Positions 16,687 to 25,255 of a stretch of DNA of 64,000 bases are shown here, one piece after another. Where the stretch lies: NCBI GenBank assembly GCA_034430175.1, contig DAOUFI010000018.1:1-64000 (forward strand), given 5' to 3'. Source of the stretch: UBA6107 sp034430175. Lineage in GTDB: Bacteria > Chloroflexota > Anaerolineae > Anaerolineales > Anaerolineaceae. The notes beneath the pieces were generated by a model, which saw only the letters and a list, made by a program, of their open reading frames with translations, searched no databases and was not told where the DNA came from. The translations under genes and the position numbers were made by a program. How positions within the stretch are numbered: position 1 is the first letter of the stretch; every line of letters starts with the position of its first letter.

Positions 16687-18582
16687 CTAATCTTCCGCCA
16701 GCAGGATCACCTTGTCGTTGGCTTCGAAGGTGACAAATTTCCCCTTGTCCGGGTTGAGGTGAACGCCATACGCTTTTTCAGCATTATGCGCTTCACTTGC
16801 CAGGCGGTATCCGATCGCCGTCTTGCCCTGACGCCGCGCGGACTCGACCACGGTGTAGAAGTTCACCGCCGCGCTGGTCTTGACAAACTGCCCGGCAGGG
16901 ACGATGTAGGCTTCCGAGCCCTCGGGGTCAAACAGGTCTGTGAACACGCCGTTCAGCGCTTTGTTCTCCGACACCTGAGTGAGCAGCAGGCTGATCAACT
17001 TATCGCTGACGATAAAATCGTCGGCCCGGCTGATCTCAGCCAGGTTGCGGTTACGGATATCGAGCATCTCGCTGACCACGGCAAAATCGCGCCCCTTCTT
17101 GTCTGCCATATCGCGCAGGTGCAGCAGCGTGATCAGGGTCTGAGCGTCGGCCTTCTGGCTTTCGAGGTCGTCAGAGTAGCACAGCAGAATGATGTGATCG
17201 TAGCTGTAGAGATCAAGCGATTCGAGAAGCGCCCGGTCCGTGATGGAGCCAGCCTTGAACGACAACCTCTGATTCTTCAAATCACCCTTCAGCGCCATCG
17301 TGGTGTCTTTGAGACCTTCGATATCGCCTACCACTACCGCCTCTGACCCGGCTGCCACGTAATTATCCAATTCCCGCAGTAGCAGGGGAGCACGCCAGTT
17401 CCAGCCCAGGATCATGGTACGTTCCGGTTTAGCTTTTACCGCGCTGCCACTGACGATTGATCCTTCATCCACCGCGGAGGCGCCGTCTAAAAACACCTTG
17501 TCGTCGTCCTCAGCGATCAGCACCACCCGGTCGCCGGGCTCGATCACCGTATTCATGGGAGGGTTGAGCGCGGCGGCGCCATTCTTCACCAGACCCATCA
17601 CTGTATTCTTCTTGAACAGGTTGAGCACTTCACCGAATTGCTTGCCCGCGAGTTGGGGCAATTCCGGGGTGTAGATTTCGTCCCCGCCAAAATCCATCAA
17701 CTCTGTGTAGACCACTGAGAGTCCCGACTGGCGGCAGGTCTGCGCGATGATGCGCGCGATAATCCCGCCGGTCTGGACGATCTCGACCTCGTCCTTGCCC
17801 ACCATCTTGGCCACGTCGCCGTTCTCTGACTTCATCAGCTCTGCCGTGATGTGAAATGGTTCGCTGCGGCGCTTGGCGTAGTTGACGATGGCCAGTACTG
17901 TCTTGATCACCTCGGCGTCAGCCTCGGCGGAATTCTCGGGGCTGAGCACGATGATCGATTTGCTCGTGTTGAGGCTCACCAGGTCCAGGTCGTTGGCTTC
18001 GATGGGGCTGCCGGTTCGGCAGACGATGCGCGTCTTGCCCGCCGAATCCAGGCGCGATGCAATCTCATCTTCCATCTCCACCTTGTCGCGCTCGGCCATG
18101 ATCACCACGCACGACTTCGGCTGGTTGGCGTTGGCCGCCACCAGCTCGCTAAGGATGGTGAAGATCTGTTCCGACCAGCCCAAAATGACGGTGTGGTTGG
18201 CCTCGATTACCTTGGAGCGGCCCTTGCGCAGCTCGTCCAGCTTGCCTTCCACACCGCTGGTGAGCACACCGATCAGCGTGGAGATGACGAAGATACCGCC
18301 GATGGTGACGATGAGCATCACCAGCCGGAAGCCCCAACCGGTGTCGCCGCCCATGGTGCCGGCGTCGAAGGTGCGCATCAGCGATTCCCAGGCAGCCTCG
18401 GTGAAGCCCACCGGGCCTTCGCCATTCACGTCAAAGCGGAAGGCGGAGACCACCAGGCCGCCCAGCGCTACGATCACCAGCGAGGCGATTCCGAGCCACA
18501 AAATGAGCGCGCTCGGTCCTTTCGAGAATGTGTTGTCCACCGCGTACTTGAATCTTTCTTTGAATGATGCCTTCGCTGTCAT
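16687..18582 (-). CDS. CASTOR/POLLUX-type ion channel with tandem NAD-binding domains
   Basis: 631 residues from the ATG at 18582, which has GGAGGAG 6 nt upstream. One or two N-terminal helices (ALILWLGIASLVIVALGG) and a second membrane pass with the family signature GGIFVISTLIGVLTSGVE precede a coupling segment LDELRKGRSKV and two RCK-like Rossmann domains (VILGWSEQIFTIL, then MILGWNWRAPLLLREL). These features match bacterial relatives of the plant CASTOR/POLLUX/DMI1 channels rather than TrkA. It probably gates a cation, perhaps K+ or Ca2+, in response to a ligand. Ion and ligand are not shown. Its 5' end is partly duplicated at 19612. Confidence 0.85.
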   Translation of the reverse strand: MTAKASFKERFKYAVDNTFSKGPSALILWLGIASLVIVALGGLVVSAFRFDVNGEGPVGFTEAAWESLMRTFDAGTMGGDTGWGFRLVMLIVTIGGIFVISTLIGVLTSGVEGKLDELRKGRSKVIEANHTVILGWSEQIFTILSELVAANANQPKSCVVIMAERDKVEMEDEIASRLDSAGKTRIVCRTGSPIEANDLDLVSLNTSKSIIVLSPENSAEADAEVIKTVLAIVNYAKRRSEPFHITAELMKSENGDVAKMVGKDEVEIVQTGGIIARIIAQTCRQSGLSVVYTELMDFGGDEIYTPELPQLAGKQFGEVLNLFKKNTVMGLVKNGAAALNPPMNTVIEPGDRVVLIAEDDDKVFLDGASAVDEGSIVSGSAVKAKPERTMILGWNWRAPLLLRELDNYVAAGSEAVVVGDIEGLKDTTMALKGDLKNQRLSFKAGSITDRALLESLDLYSYDHIILLCYSDDLESQKADAQTLITLLHLRDMADKKGRDFAVVSEMLDIRNRNLAEISRADDFIVSDKLISLLLTQVSENKALNGVFTDLFDPEGSEAYIVPAGQFVKTSAAVNFYTVVESARRQGKTAIGYRLASEAHNAEKAYGVHLNPDKGKFVTFEANDKVILLAED

Positions 18583-18612
18583 GGCTTCTCCTCCGGGATG
18601 GAAAAATGAGAA
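18504..18612. repeat. 109-bp direct repeat, copy A (5' end of the channel gene)
   Basis: Contains the first codons and ribosome site of the channel gene. It matches 19612-19720 at roughly 90% over the same 109-bp length. Confidence 0.85.
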
Positions 18613-18668
18613 TAGATTAAGTATTTTAGCATGAGGAAAAAAACAATGAGTCAATATTTGTTTAGATA

Positions 18669-18697
18669 TTGATTTTTAAGGAGGGTATCTATATAAT
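18669..18697 (+). promoter_or_regulatory. Promoter of the wHTH/nucleotidyltransferase module
   Basis: TTGATT (18669-18674), exactly 17 bases, then TATAAT (18692-18697). The operator array begins on the last bases of the -10 box. Confidence 0.8.
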
Positions 18698-18745
18698 GAC
18701 TAATATAATTAGTCATATGACTAAATAAATTAGTCGTATGACTGA
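18696..18745 (+). promoter_or_regulatory. Tandem 21-bp palindromic operators
   Basis: ATGACTAA-N5-TTAGTCAT at 18696-18716 abuts a near-identical palindrome ATGACTAA-N5-TTAGTCGT at 18717-18737, and a third half-site ATGACTGA starts at 18738. The 21-bp period equals two helical turns, so bound dimers would line one DNA face. Likely autorepression by the following wHTH protein. Confidence 0.75.
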
Positions 18746-18757
18746 AAGAGGTGTATT

Positions 18758-19087
18758 ATGCTTGAACCGATTCTAGGGTCTGTAAATGCAGAGAAAGTGC
18801 TGATCTATCTATTCGTTCGTGAAAAAGGGTATCCAAGAGAGATCGCAAACTTTTACGATATAAATGTGCGTGCGATTCAAAACCAATTGGAAAAATTCGA
18901 GAATGGTGGAATTGTCGTCAGCTTTTTACTGGGGAAGATTCGGTTGTATCAATTCAATCCGCGTTATGTATTTTTACCTGAGTTAATGAAGTTGCTAGAG
19001 AAAGCTTTCTTATTTTATCCAGAGGAAGAGATTGAACGATTGAAAATGAATCGCCGCAGACCAAGGAGAACGGGGAAACCATTATGA
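18758..19087 (+). CDS. Winged-helix regulator paired with a nucleotidyltransferase
   Basis: 109 residues. The winged helix covers about 5-70 (KVLIYLFVREKGYPREIANFYDINVRAIQN... LEKFENGGIVVSFLLGKIRLYQF), close to the ArsR-like regulators that sit next to AbiEii-type nucleotidyltransferases. The C-terminus is basic (RLKMNRRRPRRTGKPL). AGAGG precedes the ATG. It overlaps the next gene by the ATGA pattern. It probably represses its own promoter through the tandem palindromes, as antitoxin-side regulators do; that role is inferred. Confidence 0.8.
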   Translation: MLEPILGSVNAEKVLIYLFVREKGYPREIANFYDINVRAIQNQLEKFENGGIVVSFLLGKIRLYQFNPRYVFLPELMKLLEKAFLFYPEEEIERLKMNRRRPRRTGKPL

Positions 19088-19614
19088 AGCCAATTCTAGA
19101 AATGACAAAGTTTGAGCTAACTGCTTATATCCAGTCAGCGTTGGAAGAACAAAAATCCATGTTGTGTTATCTGGAGGAGCGGCAGTCTCTTTTTACAGTG
19201 ATAATGCTTATGTCTCATACGATTTGGATCTGGTGAACCTTTTTTCAGTTGAAAGGAAAAGAATCAAGCAGGTCATGGAGTCTCTTGGATTTGTTGAGGA
19301 GGGGAGGTACTTTACCTACACAGGAACTGATTTCTTCATCGAGTTTCCGCCCGGCCCTTCGACGGTTGGGGTCGAACCGGTCAAGAACGTGGATGAAGTG
19401 CGCTTCGTAACCGGGACAATGCGCATTACGCATTATCTCAGCCATCGACAGCGTCAAAGACCGCCTGGCAGCGTTCTACCATTGGAGAGACGAACAGTGT
19501 CTTAAGCAAGCCAGGTTGATCAAAGAACGAAACAAGGTGGATTTGGATGAAATTGAAAGGTGGTCAAAAGGGGAAGCGAAGCAGAGGGAGTTCTTGCGGT
19601 TTATTTCAGATTGA
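19084..19614 (+). pseudogene. Frameshifted nucleotidyltransferase (AbiEii/DUF6036-like)
   Basis: The reading frame starts at ATG 19084 (LEMTKFELTAYIQSALEEQK) and is lost in the A5 run at 19151-19155; restoring one A gives continuity into VLSGGAAVSFYSDNAYVSYD with the GG and D-x-D elements of nucleotidyltransferases. A second shift near 19437 breaks it again before SVKDRLAAFYHWRDEQ. The last segment ends at TGA 19612. Two independent lesions argue for decay rather than one sequencing error. It overlaps the wHTH gene, so the pair once formed a toxin-like module. Confidence 0.8.
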
Positions 19615-19720
19615 GCGCGCTCGTTCCTTTCGAGAACGTGTTGTCCACCGCGTACTGGATTCTTTCTTTGAATGATGCCTTTGTGTCTATGGCTTCCCCT
19701 CTGGGATGAAAAAATGAGAA
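19612..19720. repeat. 109-bp direct repeat, copy B (decayed duplicate of the channel 5' end)
   Basis: Aligns without gaps to 18504-18612 at roughly 90%. The duplicated channel start codon has become ATA, so it cannot be expressed. The copy starts exactly at the TGA that ends the nucleotidyltransferase remnant. Confidence 0.85.
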
Positions 19721-19793
19721 CTAATTATTGAAAGATTAATTCTTTTTAATAATTAATGGACTGATTATTCAATTCCTATCCACAAGTAGCAAC

Positions 19794-19824
19794 AAAAACC
19801 CCGGTTGGAGAAATCCAACCGGGG
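19794..19824 (-). terminator. Terminator of metK
   Basis: CCCCGGTTGGA / TCCAACCGGGG perfect 11-bp stem, followed on the minus strand by TTTTTG. Confidence 0.9.
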
Positions 19825-19872
19825 GGCTTATTTACTAATAATGGTTTTCTCTGCGACTCTGCGTGAGACGAT

Positions 19873-21087
19873 CTACAACCCCGCAGCCTTCCGAAGCGCG
19901 TCAGCCTTGTCCGTGCGCTCCCAGGTGAATTCGATGTCGTCGCGGCCGAAGTGGCCGTAGGCGGCGGTCTTCTGGTAGATCGGCTTGCGCAGGTCGAGGT
20001 CGCGGATGATGGCGCCCGGGCGCAGGTCGAAGTTCTCGGCGATGATCTTGGCGATCTTCTCATCCTCAATCTTGCCGGTGCCAAAGGTCTCGACGTTGAT
20101 CGAGAGCGGGTGCGCCACGCCGATGGCGTAGGCCACCTGGATCTCGCAGCGGTCGGCCAGGCCGGCAGCCACCACGTTCTTGGCCACCCAGCGGCAGGCG
20201 TACGCCGCGGAGCGGTCCACTTTTGTTGGGTCCTTGCCGCTGAACGCGCCGCCGCCGTGACGACCCATGCCGCCGTAGGTGTCGACAATGATCTTGCGTC
20301 CGGTGACACCGGCGTCGCCCATCGGGCCACCGATGACGAAGCGCCCGGTGGGGTTGACGTAGATCTTCGGGCTGTCGGTGAGCAGTTCGGCCGGGATCAC
20401 CGGGTTGATGATGTGCTCCACGACCGATTCCTCGATCTCGTTGTGGCTGATGTCGGGGGAGTGCTGCGTGCTGATGAGGACGGTGTCAACGCGCACGGGT
20501 TTGCCGTAGGCGTATTCGACGGTCACCTGGCTTTTGCCGTCGGGGCGCAGCCAGGGCAGTTCACCGGCCTTGCGCACTTCCGCCAGACGGCGGGTGAGCT
20601 TGTGGGCCAGGTAGATGGGCATTGGCATCAGGGTGGGGGTCTCGTTGCAAGCGTAGCCGAACATCATGCCCTGGTCGCCAGCGCCGATCTCGTTGAGTTC
20701 CTTCTCGGTCACTTCGCCGTCCTTGACCTCGAGCGACTTGTCCACGCCCATGGCGATGTCGCCGGACTGGCTGGAGATGGCGGACATCACTGCGCAGGTG
20801 TTGCCGTCAAAACCTTTATCGCTGCTGTCATAGCCGATCTCTTTCACCACGTTGCGGATGAGTTCGTCGAAGTTGACGAACGCGTTGGTGGTGATCTCGC
20901 CCAGCACCATCACGAAGCCGGTCTTGGTGGCCGTTTCGCAGGCCACACGGCTGCGGGGGTCTTGCTTGAGGCAGGCGTCCAACACAGCGTCGCTGACCTG
21001 ATCGCACAACTTATCGGGGTGACCCTCGGTGACCGACTCCGAAGTGAATTTGTAACTCGGGTTGTCCATGAAACTGCTTTTTGCCAT
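19873..21087 (-). CDS. metK: S-adenosylmethionine synthetase
   Basis: 404 residues, the normal family length. It makes SAM from ATP and methionine in the cytoplasm. Signatures seen: the N-terminal SESVTEGHPDKLCDQ, the hexapeptide-type GAGDQGMMFGYA at about 136-147, and the P-loop-like GGGAFSGKDPTKVDRSAAY at about 277-295. AAGGAG lies 7 nt before the ATG, within the end of the upstream terminator. Expression should fall when SAM is high, through the SAM-I riboswitch. The many SAM-dependent RNA and DNA methylases in this window are among its consumers. Confidence 0.98.
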   Translation of the reverse strand: MAKSSFMDNPSYKFTSESVTEGHPDKLCDQVSDAVLDACLKQDPRSRVACETATKTGFVMVLGEITTNAFVNFDELIRNVVKEIGYDSSDKGFDGNTCAVMSAISSQSGDIAMGVDKSLEVKDGEVTEKELNEIGAGDQGMMFGYACNETPTLMPMPIYLAHKLTRRLAEVRKAGELPWLRPDGKSQVTVEYAYGKPVRVDTVLISTQHSPDISHNEIEESVVEHIINPVIPAELLTDSPKIYVNPTGRFVIGGPMGDAGVTGRKIIVDTYGGMGRHGGGAFSGKDPTKVDRSAAYACRWVAKNVVAAGLADRCEIQVAYAIGVAHPLSINVETFGTGKIEDEKIAKIIAENFDLRPGAIIRDLDLRKPIYQKTAAYGHFGRDDIEFTWERTDKADALRKAAGL

Positions 21088-21100
21088 ATTTTTGCTCCTT

Positions 21101-21140
21101 AAAAAGAGATTGCCCCTGACCGGTGTAACTCGAGGGGCAA
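21101..21140 (-). terminator. Riboswitch-controlled terminator before metK
   Basis: On the minus strand TTGCCCCT / AGGGGCAA closes a hairpin followed by TCTCTTTTT. A GGGCA segment just upstream, at the end of the aptamer, can pair with TGCCC of the stem as an antiterminator. Confidence 0.85.
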
Positions 21141-21155
21141 AAAATTGCGACTGCC

Positions 21156-21256
21156 CTTCTATCTTCCAGATCCACTGTCGGAATTGGCACCATCGACTTT
21201 TCAGTCTGGTTGCCGAGGCTTCATCGGGCCGGTCCCTCCGCCTCTCTGGATAGAAG
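21156..21256 (-). promoter_or_regulatory. SAM-I (S-box) riboswitch
   Basis: The P1 stem is CTTCTATC / GATAGAAG. Inside are the conserved AGAGAGGCGGAGGGA, the GGCCCGATGAAGCC loop, GGCAACC and GGTGCCAATTCC segments, in the right order. With the following terminator it forms a transcriptional off-switch for metK. Confidence 0.96.
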
Positions 21257-21372
21257 TGCCGTTATGGGGCTATTCGATTGACCCGAGTTTATCATGGGAT
21301 AACCCGGATGTCAAATGACGAATGGGCTATTTACTTTACCGAGAGTTCTGAGATTACAGTTGTGCAAATTAA

Positions 21373-21597
21373 TTATTGGGAAGGGTGGCAGTGTTTGCAA
21401 TAGCTGATATGTCCGCCAGTCCTTTCGGCAGCTTTTTGAGCTTCTGTAAGGGATTTGAATGGCCCATGCCACATACCATTTTTATTGCTTGCTCCTGGAT
21501 GTTTACCTTTGCCTTCATGGCAATCACCACAAGACCCTTTATGAATGCGTGCTTTATGTCCTTCGGCTACCCAATTTTCATAGACATAGAAATTCAT
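21373..21597 (-). CDS. Small Cys/His-rich protein
   Basis: 74 residues after a strong AAGGAGG site. CGDCH at about 23-27 and CKHCH at about 67-71 are two CxxCH pairs that could bind zinc; a CxxCH motif also resembles a haem site, but no signal peptide is present. The middle GMWHGPFKSLTEAQKAAERTG looks like a small structured fold. Function not recognised. Confidence 0.78.
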   Translation of the reverse strand: MNFYVYENWVAEGHKARIHKGSCGDCHEGKGKHPGASNKNGMWHGPFKSLTEAQKAAERTGGHISYCKHCHPSQ

Positions 21598-21650
21598 GTT
21601 TCCTCCTTATTTACTGTAATTACCATTATAAGCATCCGAGTTAAATTAGA

Positions 21651-21676
21651 AACAGACTCTTTTTGGTGAGTCTGTT
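21651..21676 (-). terminator. Terminator of the GT39-like gene
   Basis: AACAGACTC / GAGTCTGTT perfect 9-bp arms; the minus strand continues TTTC. It lies between the gene ending at 21715 and the start of the small Cys/His gene. Confidence 0.7.
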
Positions 21677-21714
21677 TTTACTGATCACTCGTTACTACTT
21701 ACTTTTCTTGACCA

Positions 21715-24204
21715 TTACTCCTGGCATCCCGCGTTGGCGGCAGGCGCCTTGAGCACCGTCACCTGGCCGGTTTTCTCGTCCACTTGCAGGATGATGAGCG
21801 TCCGCAGCAGCAGTTCCTGCGCGCCCCAAAAATCCACCGAGGTGTTGCGGTAGTTGCAGCCGATCACGATCAGCCGGTCTTCGGTTTGCAGGTTCTTGAA
21901 GTTGGCGAAGCGTGGCGAGTAACTGACGTAGGTATAGTCTTTGCCGAGGATCATCATCTCCAGGCCGGGGTTTTCACCGGGGTAAACCGGGCTGTCATAG
22001 AACCGCATGTGATACATGTATCCTTCGCCCACCACGATCCTCGGGTTAGACACCAGCGCCGTGAATTCGGCGGGGGTCATGGCTCCGCCGCCCACCAGGG
22101 CTTTGCGAGCCCGCGCGAGCGCGTCCTGCGAGCTTGCGGTCGCCAGGCGGTCGGGGACGAGATTGGTGAGGGGCAGCAGCGCGCCGAGGAAGATTAACAG
22201 CGCCAGCGCCAACCCCCACGCGAGGCGATGCCGAGATCGCGGACTTTCTGCGGCCGGTTCAGTCCGGGGCATGAGGAACGGATCGTTCGCTTTGGTCATT
22301 GCGGATACGATCGCCGATATACCCAGTAGGAAATACAGCAGCGTCACCCAGAAGGTGGGCTCCAGGTAACGCCCCCCTGAAGTCTGCGCCGCGGCGTTGC
22401 CCAGGTTGTAGCCCACCTGAAGGAGCAGCGGAACTGCCCCCGCGATCTTCCAGCGTTTACACGCCCACCAGACTCCTGCAAGCACGACTGCCAGGTCGGT
22501 CAGCAGCAGGATCACGTTCACCACGGACAGCTTGCCGGAGAAGAACGACGATTGCGATGCGTCTCTCCAGAGCGGCTGGCGGGTGACATCAGCCAGAGAG
22601 AGCAGTGAGAGGTTGACAGGCAGCTTGAGCAGGCTGGAAAGTTCATTGTTGACAAAATGGAAGAGCAGGCTGCCGCCTGTGTTTTCGTCATCCGGGGTGT
22701 GGATTGGGAGGGGCAGGGCCAACGAGTTGCCGTTCACCCTGTCAAAGCGCAGCGAGGTTTTGGCGGTGTACCGGGCGTGGAGGATATGCTCGATCTTGCT
22801 CCAGTAAAAATTCGCGCCGTTGGCGTCGCGCGCGCTGGCTGCCCAGGGCAGGAACACGATGCAGAATCCGAGCAGCAGCGCGGCCAGGCTCAGGAACAGC
22901 TTGCGGCGCTGCTTCCAAAAGACGATGACAAGCGTTATCAGCACGATGGGAAGGATGAAGGCCGGGTTCATGCGCGTCAGCGTTGCCAGCCCGAGCAGCC
23001 CACCGGTGAGCAGGAGCAGGTGCAACTTCTGCCCGTCCGCAAAGAACTTGAAGAGGGAGAGCCCGATCAGCAGCACGAGCAGTCCGGTCAGCCCCTCGGT
23101 ATTCTCGAACCACACATTCACCGTGCCCTGGCTGGCGTTCAGGCGGATGGCGTTCGCGCCGGCAAAGACCAACAGCAGCGCGGTGGAGACGGCAGCGGCA
23201 CTCCCGGCCATGCGCCGCACGAGCAAATACAAAATCGCTGGAGCCGCCGCCACGACGATCACCTGGAACAGGAGATACTTCGCGATTTCGGGTCCAAACA
23301 ACCACTGACCCGCTGCCAGGAAGAGCATATAGAAAGGTTTGTCGGTGGGCCAATGGTTGAACACGCCCTGTCCGAGCGTGATGTAGTGGCTGCCGATGCT
23401 GTAGGCCGCGTCCTTCACCTGGGGATAGCAGTTGCCAAATGGCGGGTAGGGTCCGGGACGGTCCACGCCGCAGGGGAAGGGGGTAAGCGCCCATACCGCG
23501 GCCGTCACCGCCCAGATGCCCACGAAGATGGCAATTACGGTCGCTTTGCTTGGCGCCTTTTCTCCACTTTTCCCAGCGGTCAGCAAGCGGACCAGACCGA
23601 ACACGAACAGGCAGAGCACGAGCTGCAGCGGGGTGATGGGGGTGCCCGGGGTTTCGGTGATGGACCCGGCGGTCACCGCCCGCACCGTAAGCTTGACGGT
23701 CAGGAAAGCCAGCCCTGATCCGAGCAGGCAGATCGCTAGAACGAGCCACTTGCGCGGCAAGGCAGGGAGCGTCCAATGCTCGCGCAGGATGTGCCAGTTG
23801 AAGAAGAGCAGCCACGCCAGTCCGATCGCCTCGATCATTAGCAGCAGGGGTCTGAGCCGGGTGAATTCATCGGAAAACGAGACTAAGTTTCCCGCTGGCA
23901 TCCAGAGGGTAATCCAGAAGAGCGTGGCCAGACAAAGGAGGATGATACCGAAAGCCGTCTGGGAGGCGGGTTTGAAATAAAGTTTGCTGAGGAGCCGCAG
24001 AAAGAGTTTCGGATGCAAGACCATCCACAGCAGCAGGCAGGCGATCAACACGAAGAGGATTACCAATGTCAATCGAATGGGAGAAAGCCCGAAGAGCAGC
24101 CAGCCTTTTTTTGCCCCGGGGATGGCCACGGTCCAGGCCAGGGCTCCAAGCGTTGCCAGGAATAACCCGCCATTGACCGTGCGAAAGGCATTTTCTTGCT
24201 TCAT
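21715..24204 (-). CDS. Polytopic membrane glycosyltransferase (GT39/PMT-like)
   Basis: 829 residues with about 13-15 membrane helices. The central loop YSIGSHYITLGQGVFNHWPT and the region NASQGTVNVWFENTEGLTG resemble GT39-type enzymes that move a sugar from a polyprenyl-phosphate carrier on the outer face of the membrane. The C-terminal ~170 residues form a soluble domain (ALVSNPRIVVGEGYMYHMRF). GGGAG precedes the ATG. It is divergent from the polysaccharide operon, 141 bp apart, which fits a role in cell-surface glycan assembly. Acceptor unknown; a short DE pair for catalysis was not pinned down. Confidence 0.7.
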   Translation of the reverse strand: MKQENAFRTVNGGLFLATLGALAWTVAIPGAKKGWLLFGLSPIRLTLVILFVLIACLLLWMVLHPKLFLRLLSKLYFKPASQTAFGIILLCLATLFWITLWMPAGNLVSFSDEFTRLRPLLLMIEAIGLAWLLFFNWHILREHWTLPALPRKWLVLAICLLGSGLAFLTVKLTVRAVTAGSITETPGTPITPLQLVLCLFVFGLVRLLTAGKSGEKAPSKATVIAIFVGIWAVTAAVWALTPFPCGVDRPGPYPPFGNCYPQVKDAAYSIGSHYITLGQGVFNHWPTDKPFYMLFLAAGQWLFGPEIAKYLLFQVIVVAAAPAILYLLVRRMAGSAAAVSTALLLVFAGANAIRLNASQGTVNVWFENTEGLTGLLVLLIGLSLFKFFADGQKLHLLLLTGGLLGLATLTRMNPAFILPIVLITLVIVFWKQRRKLFLSLAALLLGFCIVFLPWAASARDANGANFYWSKIEHILHARYTAKTSLRFDRVNGNSLALPLPIHTPDDENTGGSLLFHFVNNELSSLLKLPVNLSLLSLADVTRQPLWRDASQSSFFSGKLSVVNVILLLTDLAVVLAGVWWACKRWKIAGAVPLLLQVGYNLGNAAAQTSGGRYLEPTFWVTLLYFLLGISAIVSAMTKANDPFLMPRTEPAAESPRSRHRLAWGLALALLIFLGALLPLTNLVPDRLATASSQDALARARKALVGGGAMTPAEFTALVSNPRIVVGEGYMYHMRFYDSPVYPGENPGLEMMILGKDYTYVSYSPRFANFKNLQTEDRLIVIGCNYRNTSVDFWGAQELLLRTLIILQVDEKTGQVTVLKAPAANAGCQE

Positions 24205-24345
24205 GATTCGACTCCCATATTCGTGAAACGTTCTGCGGGAATTGGGTTAAAATACATTAATCACAGTCGTTATTCAGTTCATGTTGAATTTTACATGAAG
24301 TCATCGCGCTTGTAACTCGAAAAATCGAGCAATTTGGAGACGCAC

Positions 24346-25215
24346 ATGACTGATATAAAGGGTTCGCAACCTTTGGCAGAGGAAATGGATCTGCACTATT
24401 TGATCAAACTGCTTGCGCGAAGGGTGAAATTGATCATTTTGGTCACACTTATCGGCGGTTTGGCTGGGGCAGCGCTTTACTTCCTTATCAAACCCACCCA
24501 ATCTGCCACGGCTGTGATCACGATGGATCCGGACACGCTGGTTTCTGCGACTTCTCCATATTACCTGGTTAAGAATGATGAGATCGCCCAGGCAGTCGCT
24601 GACAAATTGGGTATGGCCAGGGGAGATCTGCCTGAAATGACCTTCACGGTAGATAAGGCAGATAAATCGGTCATCACCATTGAAGCTAATTCTAATAATT
24701 CGAAATTGGCCATGGACGCGGCCAATACCTGGGCTGAAGAGGCGGTGCTCTGGCTGCAGCAGAGATCCAACTCACTCAACGGTAACCTTGCCACTGCCCA
24801 GATTGATGTCCAAGACGCCGACAAGGCGTTGGCTGAGTATCTCCAATCGATAGGGTCAGGTAACTTGAGCTGGATAGAACTGGTGGCGATCACTGGCGTC
24901 AGCGAAGATGGTGAAATAAATGTTTATCTCGACCACACCACCCTGCCAAATCTGACCGTTGAGCAAAAAGAGACACTCTCACAATTAATGCGCCAAAAGA
25001 CAATCAGCGAATGGAACTATATGCAGATCAGTAAAGCGGCTCTGACTTCAGCTCAAAACAGTGCTCAACGCATAATGATACTCAACAAAGCGATGAAGAC
25101 CGTAGAAAAGCATATCCTGGGGGGAATTATGGCGATCCCTGTGGGGATGATCCTGGGTGTATTCATCGCCTGTGCCTGGGTTTTATTGGCTGACTGGTGG
25201 AAAAATTCAGCCTGA
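24346..25215 (+). CDS. Polysaccharide chain-length regulator (Wzz-like)
   Basis: 289 residues from the ATG at 24346, with GGAG 7 nt upstream; an in-frame TTG at 24334 is the alternative. The Wzz layout is clear: first membrane helix at about 27-47 (LIILVTLIGGLAGAALYF), a periplasmic region with coiled-coil potential (NAQDADKAL-type helices around 130-230), and a second helix at about 255-280 (IMAIPVGMILGVFIACAWV). No cytoplasmic tyrosine-kinase domain is attached. It sets the length of the polymer made by the following operon. First gene of the operon. Confidence 0.83.
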   Translation: MTDIKGSQPLAEEMDLHYLIKLLARRVKLIILVTLIGGLAGAALYFLIKPTQSATAVITMDPDTLVSATSPYYLVKNDEIAQAVADKLGMARGDLPEMTFTVDKADKSVITIEANSNNSKLAMDAANTWAEEAVLWLQQRSNSLNGNLATAQIDVQDADKALAEYLQSIGSGNLSWIELVAITGVSEDGEINVYLDHTTLPNLTVEQKETLSQLMRQKTISEWNYMQISKAALTSAQNSAQRIMILNKAMKTVEKHILGGIMAIPVGMILGVFIACAWVLLADWWKNSA

Positions 25216-25255
25216 ATTAGTTAAACCAAACAACTGATAAATTTGTGGACGCGAA

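Noticed and set aside
17851..18634. Two overlapping plus-strand frames of about 240 codons
   Set aside because: Antisense to the channel gene; no ribosome site and composition unlike a protein.
19951..21102. 383-codon open frame on the plus strand
   Set aside because: Exact antisense of metK; low-complexity Val/Ala/His-rich translation with no domain, a by-product of GC-rich codons in metK.
22657..23718. 353-codon open frame on the plus strand, and 22742-23815 on the minus strand in another frame
   Set aside because: Both are shadows of the GT39-like membrane protein gene; translations are rich in Gln/Arg/Gly without any recognisable fold or ribosome site.
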